Part shown: positions 43,431 through 53,337 of the stretch, in pieces
Layout of the letters: each line of letters starts with the position of its first letter
How positions within the stretch are numbered: position 1 is the first letter of the stretch
Origin: Apium graveolens
Taxonomy: Eukaryota > Streptophyta > Magnoliopsida > Apiales > Apiaceae
Direction: 5' to 3'
DNA: 64,000 bases
Assembly: GCF_009905375.1 (NCBI RefSeq)
Contig: NC_133655.1
Coordinates: 37,839,437-37,903,436, forward strand
Translations under genes and position numbers: made by a program
Notes under the pieces: model-generated
Told to the model about the DNA's origin: nothing
The model's input: only the letters and a program-made list of their open reading frames with translations
Database searches by the model: none

Positions 43431-44692
43431 TCAAGTTGATTTTGGTACCCAAGTTTCCTTGGGTCTTGCTTTGTTAGCTTTCTTCTTAGGTTTCTTAGGT
43501 TTGATCTCATTTAACTTGGGAATTTCTGATTCATCCTTAGTCATTTGAGTTGGACCTTTGAAACCAGTCATTAAAACATAATTGTCATGCACATTTTGAT
43601 TAACAGGAAAAGGCATGCTATTTGTAAACATGTTATTCCAGTAAGGCATGCTAAATGGCATTGAAGGTATACTAAATGCAGCATAATAAGGATTAGGTGC
43701 AAATGGCATATTAGCAAATTATGCATTCATATTCTGAGCAGACATAGCATTCGTAGACATTGTAGGCATAGCAGTCATGTTGGGAAATGAGGGAGGTGCA
43801 AACATAGGAGTAGGCATGGCAAGTTTGAAATTAACAGATAAGTGATTAATACTACAACATTTAACATAGATTTTTTTGGTGCATATTTATCAGGTGTGTA
43901 GTTGTTATGCTTGTTAATTCATACTTTCCCATTTCTATTGTTTTTCTTTTTAGTTTCTGTTTTAACCTCAATCTTTTCTAATCTATGATTCAATTGCTTG
44001 ATGGACAGATGACCAACATTAACTTTCTTCTCATTCTTAACTTGACTAGATTCTCCTGGAATAAAGTTCTTAGAAACTGATCCATATTTCTCATTTAACT
44101 TAGCTTAATTAGCTTTGCTAATAGGTTTACTCACAAACGACGGATGTGGCTCTTTGTCACTTGACGAATAATCCTTCTGATTATCTGACGGATGATTTTC
44201 ATCATCCGTCGAGTCCACATCTGTCAACAATCCTTCAACCAAATTGGAATCAAGATTCTCTTTAGTCTTCTTCCAGGCCGCATCACAAAAGGACTCAATA
44301 CCTTGAACTTTATTGATTTGAGCATGGACATCTCTGGATGATTTCCATGCTTTAATCACTTCATGTTCTCATTCAAGCCGCTTCTTTAAAATCTCTTCTT
44401 TCTTCAAGGACTCGGTTAATTCATCCTTAGTAATCTTACACTCAATTCTCAATTTTTCAAATTCAATAAACTGAGACTCTAGCACATTATTCGTCTCACT
44501 TAAAAACAAATTGTTTTCTTTAATTTTAGCATGTTCCTTAGTGAGGGACTTAAGTGTAACACGCAAGTGATATAATTCTGTGGACATGTCATTTATGGCC
44601 TCATTACACTCAGCTTTAGATAAATGTGCTAGGTTAGTGGTGATTACCTGATTACTTGAAGAATTTGTTTCTATTTCATCAGACTTGGCCAT
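43431..44692 (-). pseudogene. Element F gag C-terminal part
   Basis: 44692-44369 is a coiled-coil-rich frame (TELYHLRVTLKSLTKEHAKI). 44359-44105 has acidic text with HPSD and HPSF peptides encoded by the ATCCGTC motif (exact copies at 44138 and 44204). 44100-43800 in scattered frames has LNHRLEKIEVKTETKKK and a CVKCCSINHLS zinc-like motif. 43709-43431 is a Met/Pro/Asn-rich stretch (PFAPNPYYAAFSIPSMPF) followed by a basic KPKKPKKKANKA. In-frame stops separate the pieces. Confidence 0.78.
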
Positions 44693-44697
44693 CAGGG

Positions 44698-45180
44698 CTA
44701 GATTGACATAGTTTGTTTTTCATCTTCATCCAAACCATCTGCAGCCCAGTCATTCTCCTGTGTGATAAAATCCCTTTCCTTTTGCTTAAGCAACTCAAAG
44801 TATTTCTGTTTATAATCAACAGGCTCAAACTTCTTCTTGCTAGAATCAGACTTTCTACATTCACTTGCAAAATGCCCTGCCAAGCCACATTTGAAACATT
44901 TGAATTTGGATTTATCCACCATGTTTCTACTTAACTTGGCTGCTCCAAAATTCTTTTTGAATTTGAGCTTGGAAAATCTTCTGGATAGGAATGCTAGATG
45001 TTCATCAATATCATCCATGTCATTTTGGCTCAAATGATCTTCATTTTCAGCTACTAGTCCTTTACCCTTACTTTCACAGACCTTTGATGTAGACTCAATA
45101 ACTTCTACCTTCATCTCTTTCTCTTTCTCTAACTCAGCAACCAGAGCTATGGACCCTCCTTTCTTCCTTCCTTTCTCCAT
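44698..45180 (-). pseudogene. Element F gag, zinc-knuckle part
   Basis: 160 codons: basic start (EKGRKKGGSIA), an acidic stretch, RRFSKLKFKKNFGAAKLSR, then a complete CCHC knuckle CFKCGLAGHFASECRK that would bind element RNA. Ends at a stop at 44698 just before the coiled-coil part. Its link to the N-terminal gag frame is broken between 45180 and 45240. Confidence 0.87.
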
Positions 45181-45235
45181 CCTCTCATCTTACTCTATTT
45201 CAAGCTCATATGTTTTCAGGATTCCATACAGTCTC

Positions 45236-45829
45236 TCAAAGGTGAACTCCTTGTAATCCTGTGAATTTCTCAATGAGACTGTCATTGGTTTCCATTCTTT
45301 TGGAAGAGATCTCAGGAACTTTGAGGTTAGAGTCTTTTGTTTGATAGACTCTTTCATGCACCTTTAGAGTATTTAGTAGCTTTTGAAATCTACTAAATAT
45401 ATCAGTGAGAGACTCACTATCTTCACAGTGGAAGTGCTCATATTGCTGAATTAGCAGCTGCATCTTGTTATCCCTTACTTGCTCAGTACCATCACAAATA
45501 ATCTGGATAGTGTCCCAAACCTCTTTGGCTGTTTTACAGTTAATGATGTTATCAAACATATCACCATCAACTCCATTGAACAATATATTCATGGCCTTCT
45601 TGTCTTTCCTGACTTGCTCAATATCATGGTCTGACCATTCATTCCTTGGTTTTGGAACAGATGGCTCACTGCCAGTTGCAGCTCTCATTGGTACATGAGG
45701 ACCTCTCTCTATGCAATCCACATAGGCCTCATCTTGGTAAAGAAGATGTAGGTGCATCTTCACCTTCCATTGATGATAATTATCTTTGTCCAGAAAAGGG
45801 ATTTTAACTCCAACATCCTTCTTGTTCAT
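45236..45829 (-). pseudogene. Element F gag, N-terminal part
   Basis: Starts ATG 45829 (MNKKDVGVKIPFLDKDNYHQ), about 47 bases after the primer site, a natural gag start. Contains WKVKMHLHL and the UBN2-type gag core (AMNILFNGVDGDMFDNIINC, AKEVWDTIQIICDG, QLLIQQYEHF). The frame changes near 45300 (RMETNDSLIEKF instead of the expected continuation), so gag is broken. Gag forms the cytoplasmic particle. Confidence 0.9.
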
Positions 45830-45875
45830 CTTGCTGATTGTTGTGATCTTTACACTCTTTGTACTTCAAGAGCTG

Positions 45876-45887
45876 GCTCTGATACTA
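45876..45887 (-). other. Element F primer binding site
   Basis: The minus strand reads TAGTATCAGAGC, one base from the standard tRNA-Met site TGGTATCAGAGC, directly after the 5' LTR. Confidence 0.85.
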
Positions 45888-46110
45888 ATTATTATTCCCT
45901 AACAATACAACAAGAATTACAGAAGGGGGTTGAATGTAATTCCGGCTACCTTTTCAAGATTTTAAAATAGTTCTTACTCGATAGTATATAAGTGTTTGAT
46001 TTGTAGAGTGCAGAATGAATGATTTATATGAATCAAAACACAAAGTAATAAAAACAAGCTTTTAAAACTTTCTGGCGGATTCGAAAGTATCCACCATATA
46101 TATATATATA

Positions 46111-46514
46111 GGTTAAGTTCTATGGAGACCACTTTTTTTTGGAGACCTTGGAGACCACTTGTGTTCTGCAAGTTAAATATTACATAAAAACATTGCAAAA
46201 CATATTATTTTGCGAATCATGCTCTACAAAGATCCTTGTTTTATTCAAAATCTTGAATATCATATATGTACTGCATGTAAAACATTACAAAAATATTTTA
46301 TTCTGCAAAACATGATAAGTTTGCAGAACATTTGTTCAGTTTGCAGAACATACACATTCTACTTATTAAACTTAAATGATCTTCAATAATTTTAATGAAT
46401 TAGTGATACTCGTAAAATATACTTCACAAAATAATATATTTTATAGTATTTTGATTGCAGAACATATGTGGTCTCCAAGGTCTCCGATGAAAAAGCGGTC
46501 TCCGTAGAACTTTC
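46111..46514. mobile_element. MITE-like element with about 60-bp terminal inverted repeats
   Basis: 46111-46170 (core AGTTCTATGGAGACCAC and GGAGACCTTGGAGACCAC, ending GTTCTGCA) is matched in inverse orientation by 46456-46514. The 285-base middle is AT-rich with repeated TTGCAGAACAT strings and no frame. It is flanked by TA microsatellites on both sides, so the target duplication cannot be separated from the TA run. No transposase is present, so it would need one from elsewhere. Superfamily not assigned. Confidence 0.75.

Positions 46515-46568
<54 letters not shown>
46515..46568. repeat. CT and TA microsatellites
   Basis: A (CT)n run of about 24 bases is followed by a (TA)n run of about 32 bases; a shorter TA run lies at 46096-46110 on the other side of the MITE. 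Confidence 0.9.
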
Positions 46569-46571
<3 letters not shown>

Positions 46572-46696
46572 ATGAGAACCCTGTGAAGTTGCTTACAAGT
46601 AAAACAAACTACAGAGAAATTCTTGACAAGTACAGCTTTTTCTATCTCTCTTTTAAAATGTGTTTGCTTAGTTGAATGTTCTACTGGCTACACTTG

Positions 46697-46708
46697 GTTT
46701 ATATATCA
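46697..46708 (-). promoter_or_regulatory. Possible TATA box of element F
   Basis: The minus strand reads GATATATAAACC inside the 5' LTR, about 630 bases downstream of the LTR start. Assigned on motif and position only. Confidence 0.4.
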
Positions 46709-46934
46709 CCAAGTTTACATGAAAATAAGACAAGATAATAAAATAAAACATATCTAGTCTAATTCCATGCTGCTTCACTACTCTATTTCAGCATCTTTGA
46801 ATATCTTCACAATTGCATGGAAATGGTAATGCTTCTTTGTTCTCAAATCCCTGCTAAACAAGCTGCCACATTCCTTTTGCAAACACTCGATGCATGTGAC
46901 TGTGTTGTCACTGTCAACATATATTTGAATTTGA

Positions 46935-47005
46935 TCATCCGTCGGGTAGCTTTGTTGATCATCCGTCGGGTAGCTTTGTTGATCATCTGTCGGGTAGCTT
47001 TTTGT
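46935..47005. repeat. Three tandem ATCCGTCGGGTAGC units in F's LTR
   Basis: Units of 24 bases start at about 46934, 46958 and 46982 (the third has ATCTGTCGGG). In the 3' LTR the corresponding units (34428-34490) have diverged. They are part of the wider octamer pattern of A and F. Confidence 0.85.
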
Positions 47006-47331
47006 CATCTGAATCCATTTCACTTATACATAATTACAAGACATCTTATATTTACAATTAATCAACCTATTCTGCATATCCACTAGTAGTCAACATGACT
47101 CAAATACTCCCACAGAATTTACACAAGGTTGTTTGTAGAAATGTGCTACAATACTTATTATTACATAAGCTACTCACCCGGTGGACGTCAAATTGTTATC
47201 CGTCGGGACTATATTGAATCATACATCAGGACTATATTTGATTATCCATCGAGTGCTACAAAATTCACTAAGTTAAATCTACTAAGGCGTTTTGTTTAAT
47301 TTATCATCAAGTTCACAATATATTTCTAACA

Positions 47332-47678
47332 TTCTGCATCCCGACCGGGCGCGGGAGCGCGCTTGATCAGCGCGGGACGCTGGCTTTCTGAACTTCGGGC
47401 GCGGCCGCGCACTTGATCAGCGCGGGCACGCTGGGCTTCTACCAGAACTTAACTTCTTCATTTTTCTTGCAGAATTGAGCCGTCTTTCCATGAGCTTTTA
47501 TTCCAACACCACCTTGACACCAAATTAGCACCAAAACAATGCTAATTCACCTGATTACCTAGATAATGCCTGAAATGCAAAAACACTCGAGAACACGTTA
47601 AAACACTTAACAACTTGAGTACAACCGCATCAATTCAAAGCTTTATGGAGCGTAATAAAGTGTCATAAATGCCACTCA
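47332..47678 (-). repeat. Element E 3' LTR, inner piece
   Basis: Starts on the minus strand near 47678 (TGAGTGGCATTTATGAC) after a polypurine tract and is cut by F at 47332. The part 47340-47430 is strikingly GC-rich, with GCGCGGG and TTGATCAGCGCGGG repeats, in otherwise AT-rich sequence. The first bases (ttctg) are the expected target duplicate of F. Confidence 0.78.
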
Positions 47679-48858
47679 ATATATCCCCCAACTTGAATCG
47701 ATGCTTGTCCTCAAGCATAAACAGACTCAAAAAACAAGAAATAAAAATGCATGAATGCAACGATCCCCACAGAATAACTAAACCAATCAATCAAACAACA
47801 CCTCAACAAATGCAGTTATTCGCATAAAGATCAATCAAATCTCACAAATCAATCTACAACCAGAGAGGTGCGTGTGTGCAAATGCTTACAGATATATTAT
47901 CGCAACTAGATCAACAATCATGACTCACTACTTAGCAAAACAATCACAAGTTTATAAATAGAATAAAAACTAGACTCAAAATAACTTATAACATCCAATT
48001 CTTATATCAGAGTTTAACATGGATTCACACTTTTATTCACAACAAAACAACACAAATATGCTTATTTGATCATGCAATGAGTGAGGTCCACAAAAGACTT
48101 ATACAATAGTACCCATGTAGCGAGCGTTAGGTTAGCGGATCCCAGACTATAAAAGCCTTAGGTCACTAGGCACAAAGTCCCCTAAGAACTTAATAACGCG
48201 AGTACCAAAGAGCCCACTCGTGATCAATTATACATAACACTTATTCTTTTTTTTTCAACAAATTTATGAATGAGTGCGTTTCGCTCCATCTCATTCAACC
48301 CTAGACTACTCATATAAATATGAGCCGGCTACTTGCCATTTGACACCTAGCCTCATAACTAGCAATGAAATCCAATTTTCTCCAATTTTTAAATATCCGT
48401 GTCTTTTATTATTAAAAGAATATCCTAAATTCTAAATATAAACAAGCGATTAAACCTTGAAAAACAAACAAACCATGACCATGATCTAGCACTCTAGCAA
48501 CCTATAAGACTTAGTGAAATACAATTGTCTCTAGCATGCAAATTAATTCGACAAGACTCAACATCACTAAATACGACATCACTACACTAACATCAATATC
48601 ACCAATTATTTGGAAAAATCATCTAAGGGATCATGTTATAATGTAAATGCATGAAACTATATGAACAAAATATCATAAAAACTACCAAAAATAGAAAAAA
48701 ACTACATGGAGAAATATGCAAACTATATGAATTAAACTATCATGAATATGTAACTATATGTGACTCACACAAAAATATATTCCTTCAACTACTACCCCCA
48801 AACTTAAAAAAATCACTGTCCTCAGTGAAGGTAATAGTAAGAAATTCAGGCATACCTA
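47679..48858 (-). other. Element E polypurine tract and 3' untranslated region
   Basis: The minus strand reads CAAGTTGGGGGATAT at about 47683-47697, the polypurine tract. The remaining 1.1 kb is AT-rich, without a credible frame, as is usual between ORF3 and the 3' LTR of Athila elements. A plus-strand frame at 48651-48971 is not supported. Confidence 0.72.
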
Positions 48859-50085
48859 CTATGAATCAGAATCCTCACCCTCAACGGATGGAGTGTCAGG
48901 TGTGTCAGGAGACGGATACACAGAGTCCTCACCAAATATTGGCCACTAGATGTCAACCCCGGTGGCTCTAAATGCAGTCCCAAGTGCCTGGGTGAGATCA
49001 TGTACAAACTGACTATGGATGTCGTGCATTGCATCCATCCTCCTAGCTAGACGCCTATACTGTGTCGAAACTCAAACCATCTCCAATATCTGCTCCTGCT
49101 GCCTTCTGCTGCTGCTGCGACGAGCCTGCCTCCTCTCCTAACTGAGCTCTCCAGGCTGCTCGATGGGCATGCTGAGAACCTCCCGCAGTAGCCTGATCCA
49201 TAGGCACACCACCTGGCAGTTGATCATATGAATACCCAAGCCCCTTAGGATCAGGCTTCCATCCCTACCACTCCTGCATGCTCAACAGTATAGAACTGTC
49301 GATAGGAGCACTGGGAAGCTGAAGCTGCTCATGTGCGGGCCAATGAACACCAACTGCCACACATAACTTCGGCACCACAGACACATACGGATAGCACATG
49401 TAATACCTCCTCTCAAGAATCTCAAAATCCCCTAATATATCCCCATCCCCAAATCAATGTAATTGCCCTGAAGAATTTCCCATAGCAGACGAGCAAGCTC
49501 CATAGTAATCTCATGCACATGCGAAGAAGGCATGATGTTAGAATAAACAAATGAGTTCCAAGCCCGTGCAAACCTGTTCATGCACGATGCAAGGAACGTG
49601 GAGTAATCAGTAGTGCCCCTCTTGAACTTCCAATGAGTCTCAGGCACACACAAAGTCGCAATGATCAGATCCAAGTTGAAGTCCTCGGGAGTCTTATCAT
49701 TCCAAGTGTCTTGACCCACCTTTCTCACGGGCTGCTCAATCACCGTCCTGATAGCCTCTGCAGTATACTCCACAGTCCTCCCTCGAACCACCGTGAAGCC
49801 ATTCTTCTCCGCCTCGGTGTTAGCATAAAACTCCTGCACAACACTTATGGGTATAGTAGTGGGAGCCTCATAAAAAGAAACCCAACCCATCTCAAGAATC
49901 ATCTTTAACAACTTACCATCCTTCCCTGATGGCAGAAAACCTCACTCCTTAACAATAGGCTTTGAGAAAAGCCTCGTGTACTCCTCTTCAGCCTCAGGAG
50001 TAGAAAACCTTGGCCTCACACCACCCACAGATGAAGAATCGGTGGTGCTACTGCCTAATTGCGTTCTTTGCCTCTTAGGTGCCAT
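48859..50085 (-). pseudogene. Element E ORF3 with putative plant transposon domain, broken
   Basis: Starts ATG 50085 (MAPKRQRTQLGSS) and would end at 48859 after GEDSDS. The intact segment 49911-49432 contains MGWVSFYEAPTTIPISVVQE, EFYANTEAEKNGFTVVRGR and YTAEAIRTVIEQP, a domain common in plant Athila elements. An in-frame TGA lies near 49950 and a frameshift near 49440 (GMGIY then stop; the other frame reads FEILERRYYMCYPYV). The C-terminal part is Gln/Ala-rich. Sometimes called env-like, but no membrane segment is visible. The role of this protein is unknown. Confidence 0.8.
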
Positions 50086-50681
50086 TGGGATTGAATGAGA
50101 TAGAATAAGTTAAGTGTTTGAGAAAGATTTGTGTTTTAGAAATTGTGATGTGGTGGAGAAGTTTGTGTATAAGTGTATGTATAAATAGGTGGAGTGGTGA
50201 GAATTCGATAAGGAATAGAAGTGGGAATTGATTGTGGGAATCGTGGAAATAATGGGTTTGATTTGGAGAGGGAATTATGGGATGTGGAAGAGTAAAAATC
50301 GGGTTGGAATTGATTTTTGAGTAAAAATACCGATTTTCTCTTCATTCTTCTGTTTTTATTTTTTTATTTTTTTTTAAACAGGGACCCGGCGCGGCCGCAC
50401 GCTTGGACAGCGCGGGCGCGCTCACTCTCTCGAAAACCAGCGCGGGCGCGCGTTTGGATAGCACAGACGCTCTTACCTTTTGGAAAAACAGCGCGGCGCG
50501 CGTTGGATCAGCGCGGGCGCGCTTTGTCACTGGAGTTGGCCCTGATTTTATTCCTTTTTCTAATTTTTTTGTATTTTTCTCCTTTCTTCTTGCTTCCTCT
50601 ACCTACTAATATATAACAAACTTGGGTTGCCTCCCAAAAAGCGCTTCTTTTACGTCGCTCGCTCGACTTAGAACCTTGAGC
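50086..50681 (-). repeat. Element E spacer between integrase and ORF3, with GC-rich repeats
   Basis: 50386-50525 has four to five imperfect copies of CAGCGCGGGCGCGC separated by 25-35 bases, related to those in the LTR at 47340-47430. Frames on either strand here (50317-50616 and 50342-50530) only follow the repeats. The rest is AT-rich with long T runs. Confidence 0.75.
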
Positions 50682-51997
50682 TCAAATGGACAATAGAACG
50701 GCATGAATCACCTCGCGGTTTACCGTGTCACCATAATAATGCTTCAACCTCTCACCGTTTACCTTGAATGCTTGGCCCGGATCATTCTCAAAAATTTCCA
50801 CTGCTCCATATGGAAACACAGTTTTGATTATGAAGGGCCCTGACCACCTTGACTTCAACTTTCCAGCAAAGAGATGGAGAAGAGAGTTGAACAAAAGAAC
50901 TTGTTGCCCCGGCACAAATGATTTGATCACTAGACCCCGATTGTACCACCTCTTGACTTTTTCCTTGTACATTTTGTTGCTTTCATAAGCTTGAAGTCGA
51001 AACTCGTCGAGTTCATTCAATTGAAGCATCCTCCTCTTTTCAGCCACATCCAAGTCAAGATTAAATTTCTTCAAATCCCAATAAGCCTTATGTTCGAGCT
51101 CAAAAGGCAAATGACACCCCTTACCATAGACCAACTGAAACGGTGACATTCCCAATGGAGTCTTATATGCTGTTCTATACGCCTAAACAGTTTCATCAAG
51201 CTTCAAAGACCAATCTTTCCTCGATGGACACACAATTTTCTCTAAAATGCACTTGATCTCTCTGTTAGACACCCCAACTTGACCATTTGTATGAGGATGA
51301 TAAGTCATAGCAATGCGATGATTCACATTATACCTTTTCATCATAGAAGTGAACTTGCGATTACAAAAATGCGACCCCTCATCACTGATTATGACTCTTG
51401 GAGTTCCAAACCTTGTGAATATCTGCTTGTGAAGAAAATTAAGCACCACCTTTGCATCGTTCGTTGGAAATTCCTTAACTTCAACCCATTTCGACACGTA
51501 ATCAACCGCCAACAAGATATACTGATTATTACAAGATGAGATAAATGGCCCCATGAAGTCAATTCCCCAAACATCGAAGACCTCAACCTCTAGAAGCACA
51601 TTAAGAGGCATCTTATCCCTCTTAGACATATTACCCACACATTGACATTGATCACATTTCAAAATGAACTAGTGAGCATCTTTAAATAATGTCGGCCAAA
51701 AGAAACCTGCTTGAAGAACAGGAGCTGCTGTCTTTTCTCCACCATAATGTCCTCCATAAGCCGTTGAGTGGAAATCTCACAAGAACCCCCCCCCCCCCGT
51801 TTCACTGTAAGGAATACATCTCCTGATGATTTAGTCAGCTCCTTGTTGAAAAAAATCGGCTCATCCAACATATACCACTTCACTTCATATAGAAACTTCT
51901 TCCTTTGAGCAAAAGATAAGTCGGGAGGCATGATATTACTCACAAGGTAGTTCACAATGTCTGCAAACCACGGTTCTTCTTCTTGCACTCCAAACAA
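50682..51997 (-). pseudogene. Element E pol remnant: integrase
   Basis: 51997-51659 covers the region before the zinc domain (EEEPWFADIVNYLVSNIMPP, FLYEVKWYMLDEP); 51662-51183 has CDQCQCVGNMSKRDKMP, then VWGIDFMGPF with the first Asp, ISDEGSHFCNRKF with the second, and HTNGQVGVSNREIK, in which the catalytic Glu position is Gly. 51155-50682 is the C-terminal part (GMSPFQLVYGKGCHLPFELE, KSRWSGPFIIK) ending at 50682. A 13-base C run at 51786-51798 lies in the first piece. With Glu replaced and frames split, it is inactive. Confidence 0.85.
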
Positions 51998-53337
51998 CTA
52001 CTCATCGGGAAAAGACTCATTTATAAATGTCTTATCCAATGAAGTAGCATTAGGATTCTCTAAACGTGAGAGATGATCAACGACTTGATTTTTAGTTCCC
52101 TTTCTGTCCTTGATCTCTAGTTCAAATTCTTGAAGCAAAAGAACCCATCTAATCAATCTAGGCTTCGAGTCCTTCTATGAGACGAGATATCAAATTGTAG
52201 CATGATCAGTGAAAACTGTCACCTTAGTCCCAAGTAGATAAGATCAAAATTTCTCAAAACCATAGATAATAGCCAAAAGTTCTTTCTCCGTAGTAGTATA
52301 ATTCAGTTGAGCACCATTTAGGGTCTTACTAGCATAGTAGACCACATGAAATATGTTGTTCTTCCTCTGCCCAAGAACTGCTCCAACTGCATAGTCACTT
52401 ACATCGCACATCATCTCAAAAGGTTCATTTCAATCAGGTGCAGTTATGACCGGTGCCGTGATTAAACTTTTCTTCAAAGTCTCAAAAGCTGCAAGGCACT
52501 CGTCATCAAACTTGAAAGGAACATCTTTCTCTAGCAAAATGCACAATGGCTTTGAAATTTTTGAGAAGACTTTGATGAAACGCCTATAGAAACCCGCGAC
52601 AAGAAAACTGTGAATTCCCTTAACAAAAATAGATGGAGGAAGATTCTCAATGACCCCCGCCTTGGCTTTGTCCACCTCAAGACCCTTACTAGAAACCTTG
52701 TGCCCGAGAATAATGACCTGTCACACCATAAAGTGGCATTTCTCCCAATTGTGAACCAGATTGGTCATAACACACCTCTTGAGAACGTGTCCAAGATTTT
52801 GCAAGCATTCATCAAAAGAATCTCCAAATACAGAGAAGTCGTCCATGAACACCTCCATATTCTGGCCAATCATATCATAAAAGATGGCCATCATACATCT
52901 CTGAAATATGACTGGCGCACCACACAGACCAAAAGAAACTCGTCTGAAGGCGAAAGTACCAAATGGACAAGTGAAAGTAGTCTTTTCCTGATCTTCTGGA
53001 GCGATACAAATCTGATTGTAACCCGAATAACTATTCAGAAGGCAGTAGTACTCATGACCGATCAATCTGTCAAGCATCTGATCAATGAAGGGCAAAGGGA
53101 AGTGATCCTTCCTAGTGGCTTTGTTCAGTTTCCTGTAGTCATGCAAACTCTCCACCCCGTGACTGTTCTATTAGGAATAAGCTCATTCTTCTCATTTGCT
53201 ACCACAGTAATTCAACCTTTATTAGGCGCACATTGAATCAGGCTTACCCATGAACTATCTGAAATAGGATAGATGATTCCTGCATCTAGCCACTTAAGAA
53301 TTTCCTTCTTCACTACTTCCTTCATGATTGGATTAAG
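51998..53337 (-). pseudogene. Element E pol remnant: reverse transcriptase and RNase H
   Basis: 53155-52721: DYRKLNKATRKDHFPLPFID, YCLLNSYSGYNQI (Asn where the first catalytic Asp is expected) and the catalytic block VFMDDFSVFG. 52675-52430: GFYRRFIKVFSKISKPL and FDDECLAAFETLKKSL. 52430-52000: RNase H with MMCDVSDYAVGAVLGQ and ASKTLNGAQLNYTTTEKELL, interrupted by several stops, for example TGA in APD-NEPFE at about 52431, where Trp is usual. Confidence 0.85.

Larger units (their letters stand above)
34265..47331 (-). mobile_element. Element F: SIRE-like Ty1/copia retrotransposon
   Basis: 13.1 kb, same family as A but on the opposite strand and inserted in E's LTR. In its own sense: 5' LTR 47331-45890, tRNA-Met-type primer site, gag 45829-43431, protease and integrase 43416-41523, RT and RNase H 41522-40068, a 0.5-kb spacer, a broken extra ORF 39542-35024, polypurine tract, and a 3' LTR shortened to 34265-34816. 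A long extra ORF after pol is the hallmark of SIRE/Maximus elements. RT/RNase H is one open frame; other genes carry frameshifts and stops. Confidence 0.9.
45890..47331 (-). repeat. Element F 5' LTR
   Basis: About 1.44 kb including the MITE-like insertion. Starts TGTTAGAAAT at 47331 after ttctg of element E; ends near 45890 at AATAATA, probably a mutated CA end. Contains three tandem ATC[CT]GTCGGGTAGCTTTG units at 46935-47005 and further copies near 47198. The plus-strand frame at 46817-47086 lies across these repeats and is not a gene. Confidence 0.87.

Noticed and set aside
50317..50616. 99-codon frame rich in Arg and Ala
   Set aside because: Caused by the GC-rich repeats, open on several frames of both strands.
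52610..53236. 208-codon plus-strand frame
   Set aside because: Opposite strand of E's RT, where recognised motifs are on the minus strand.
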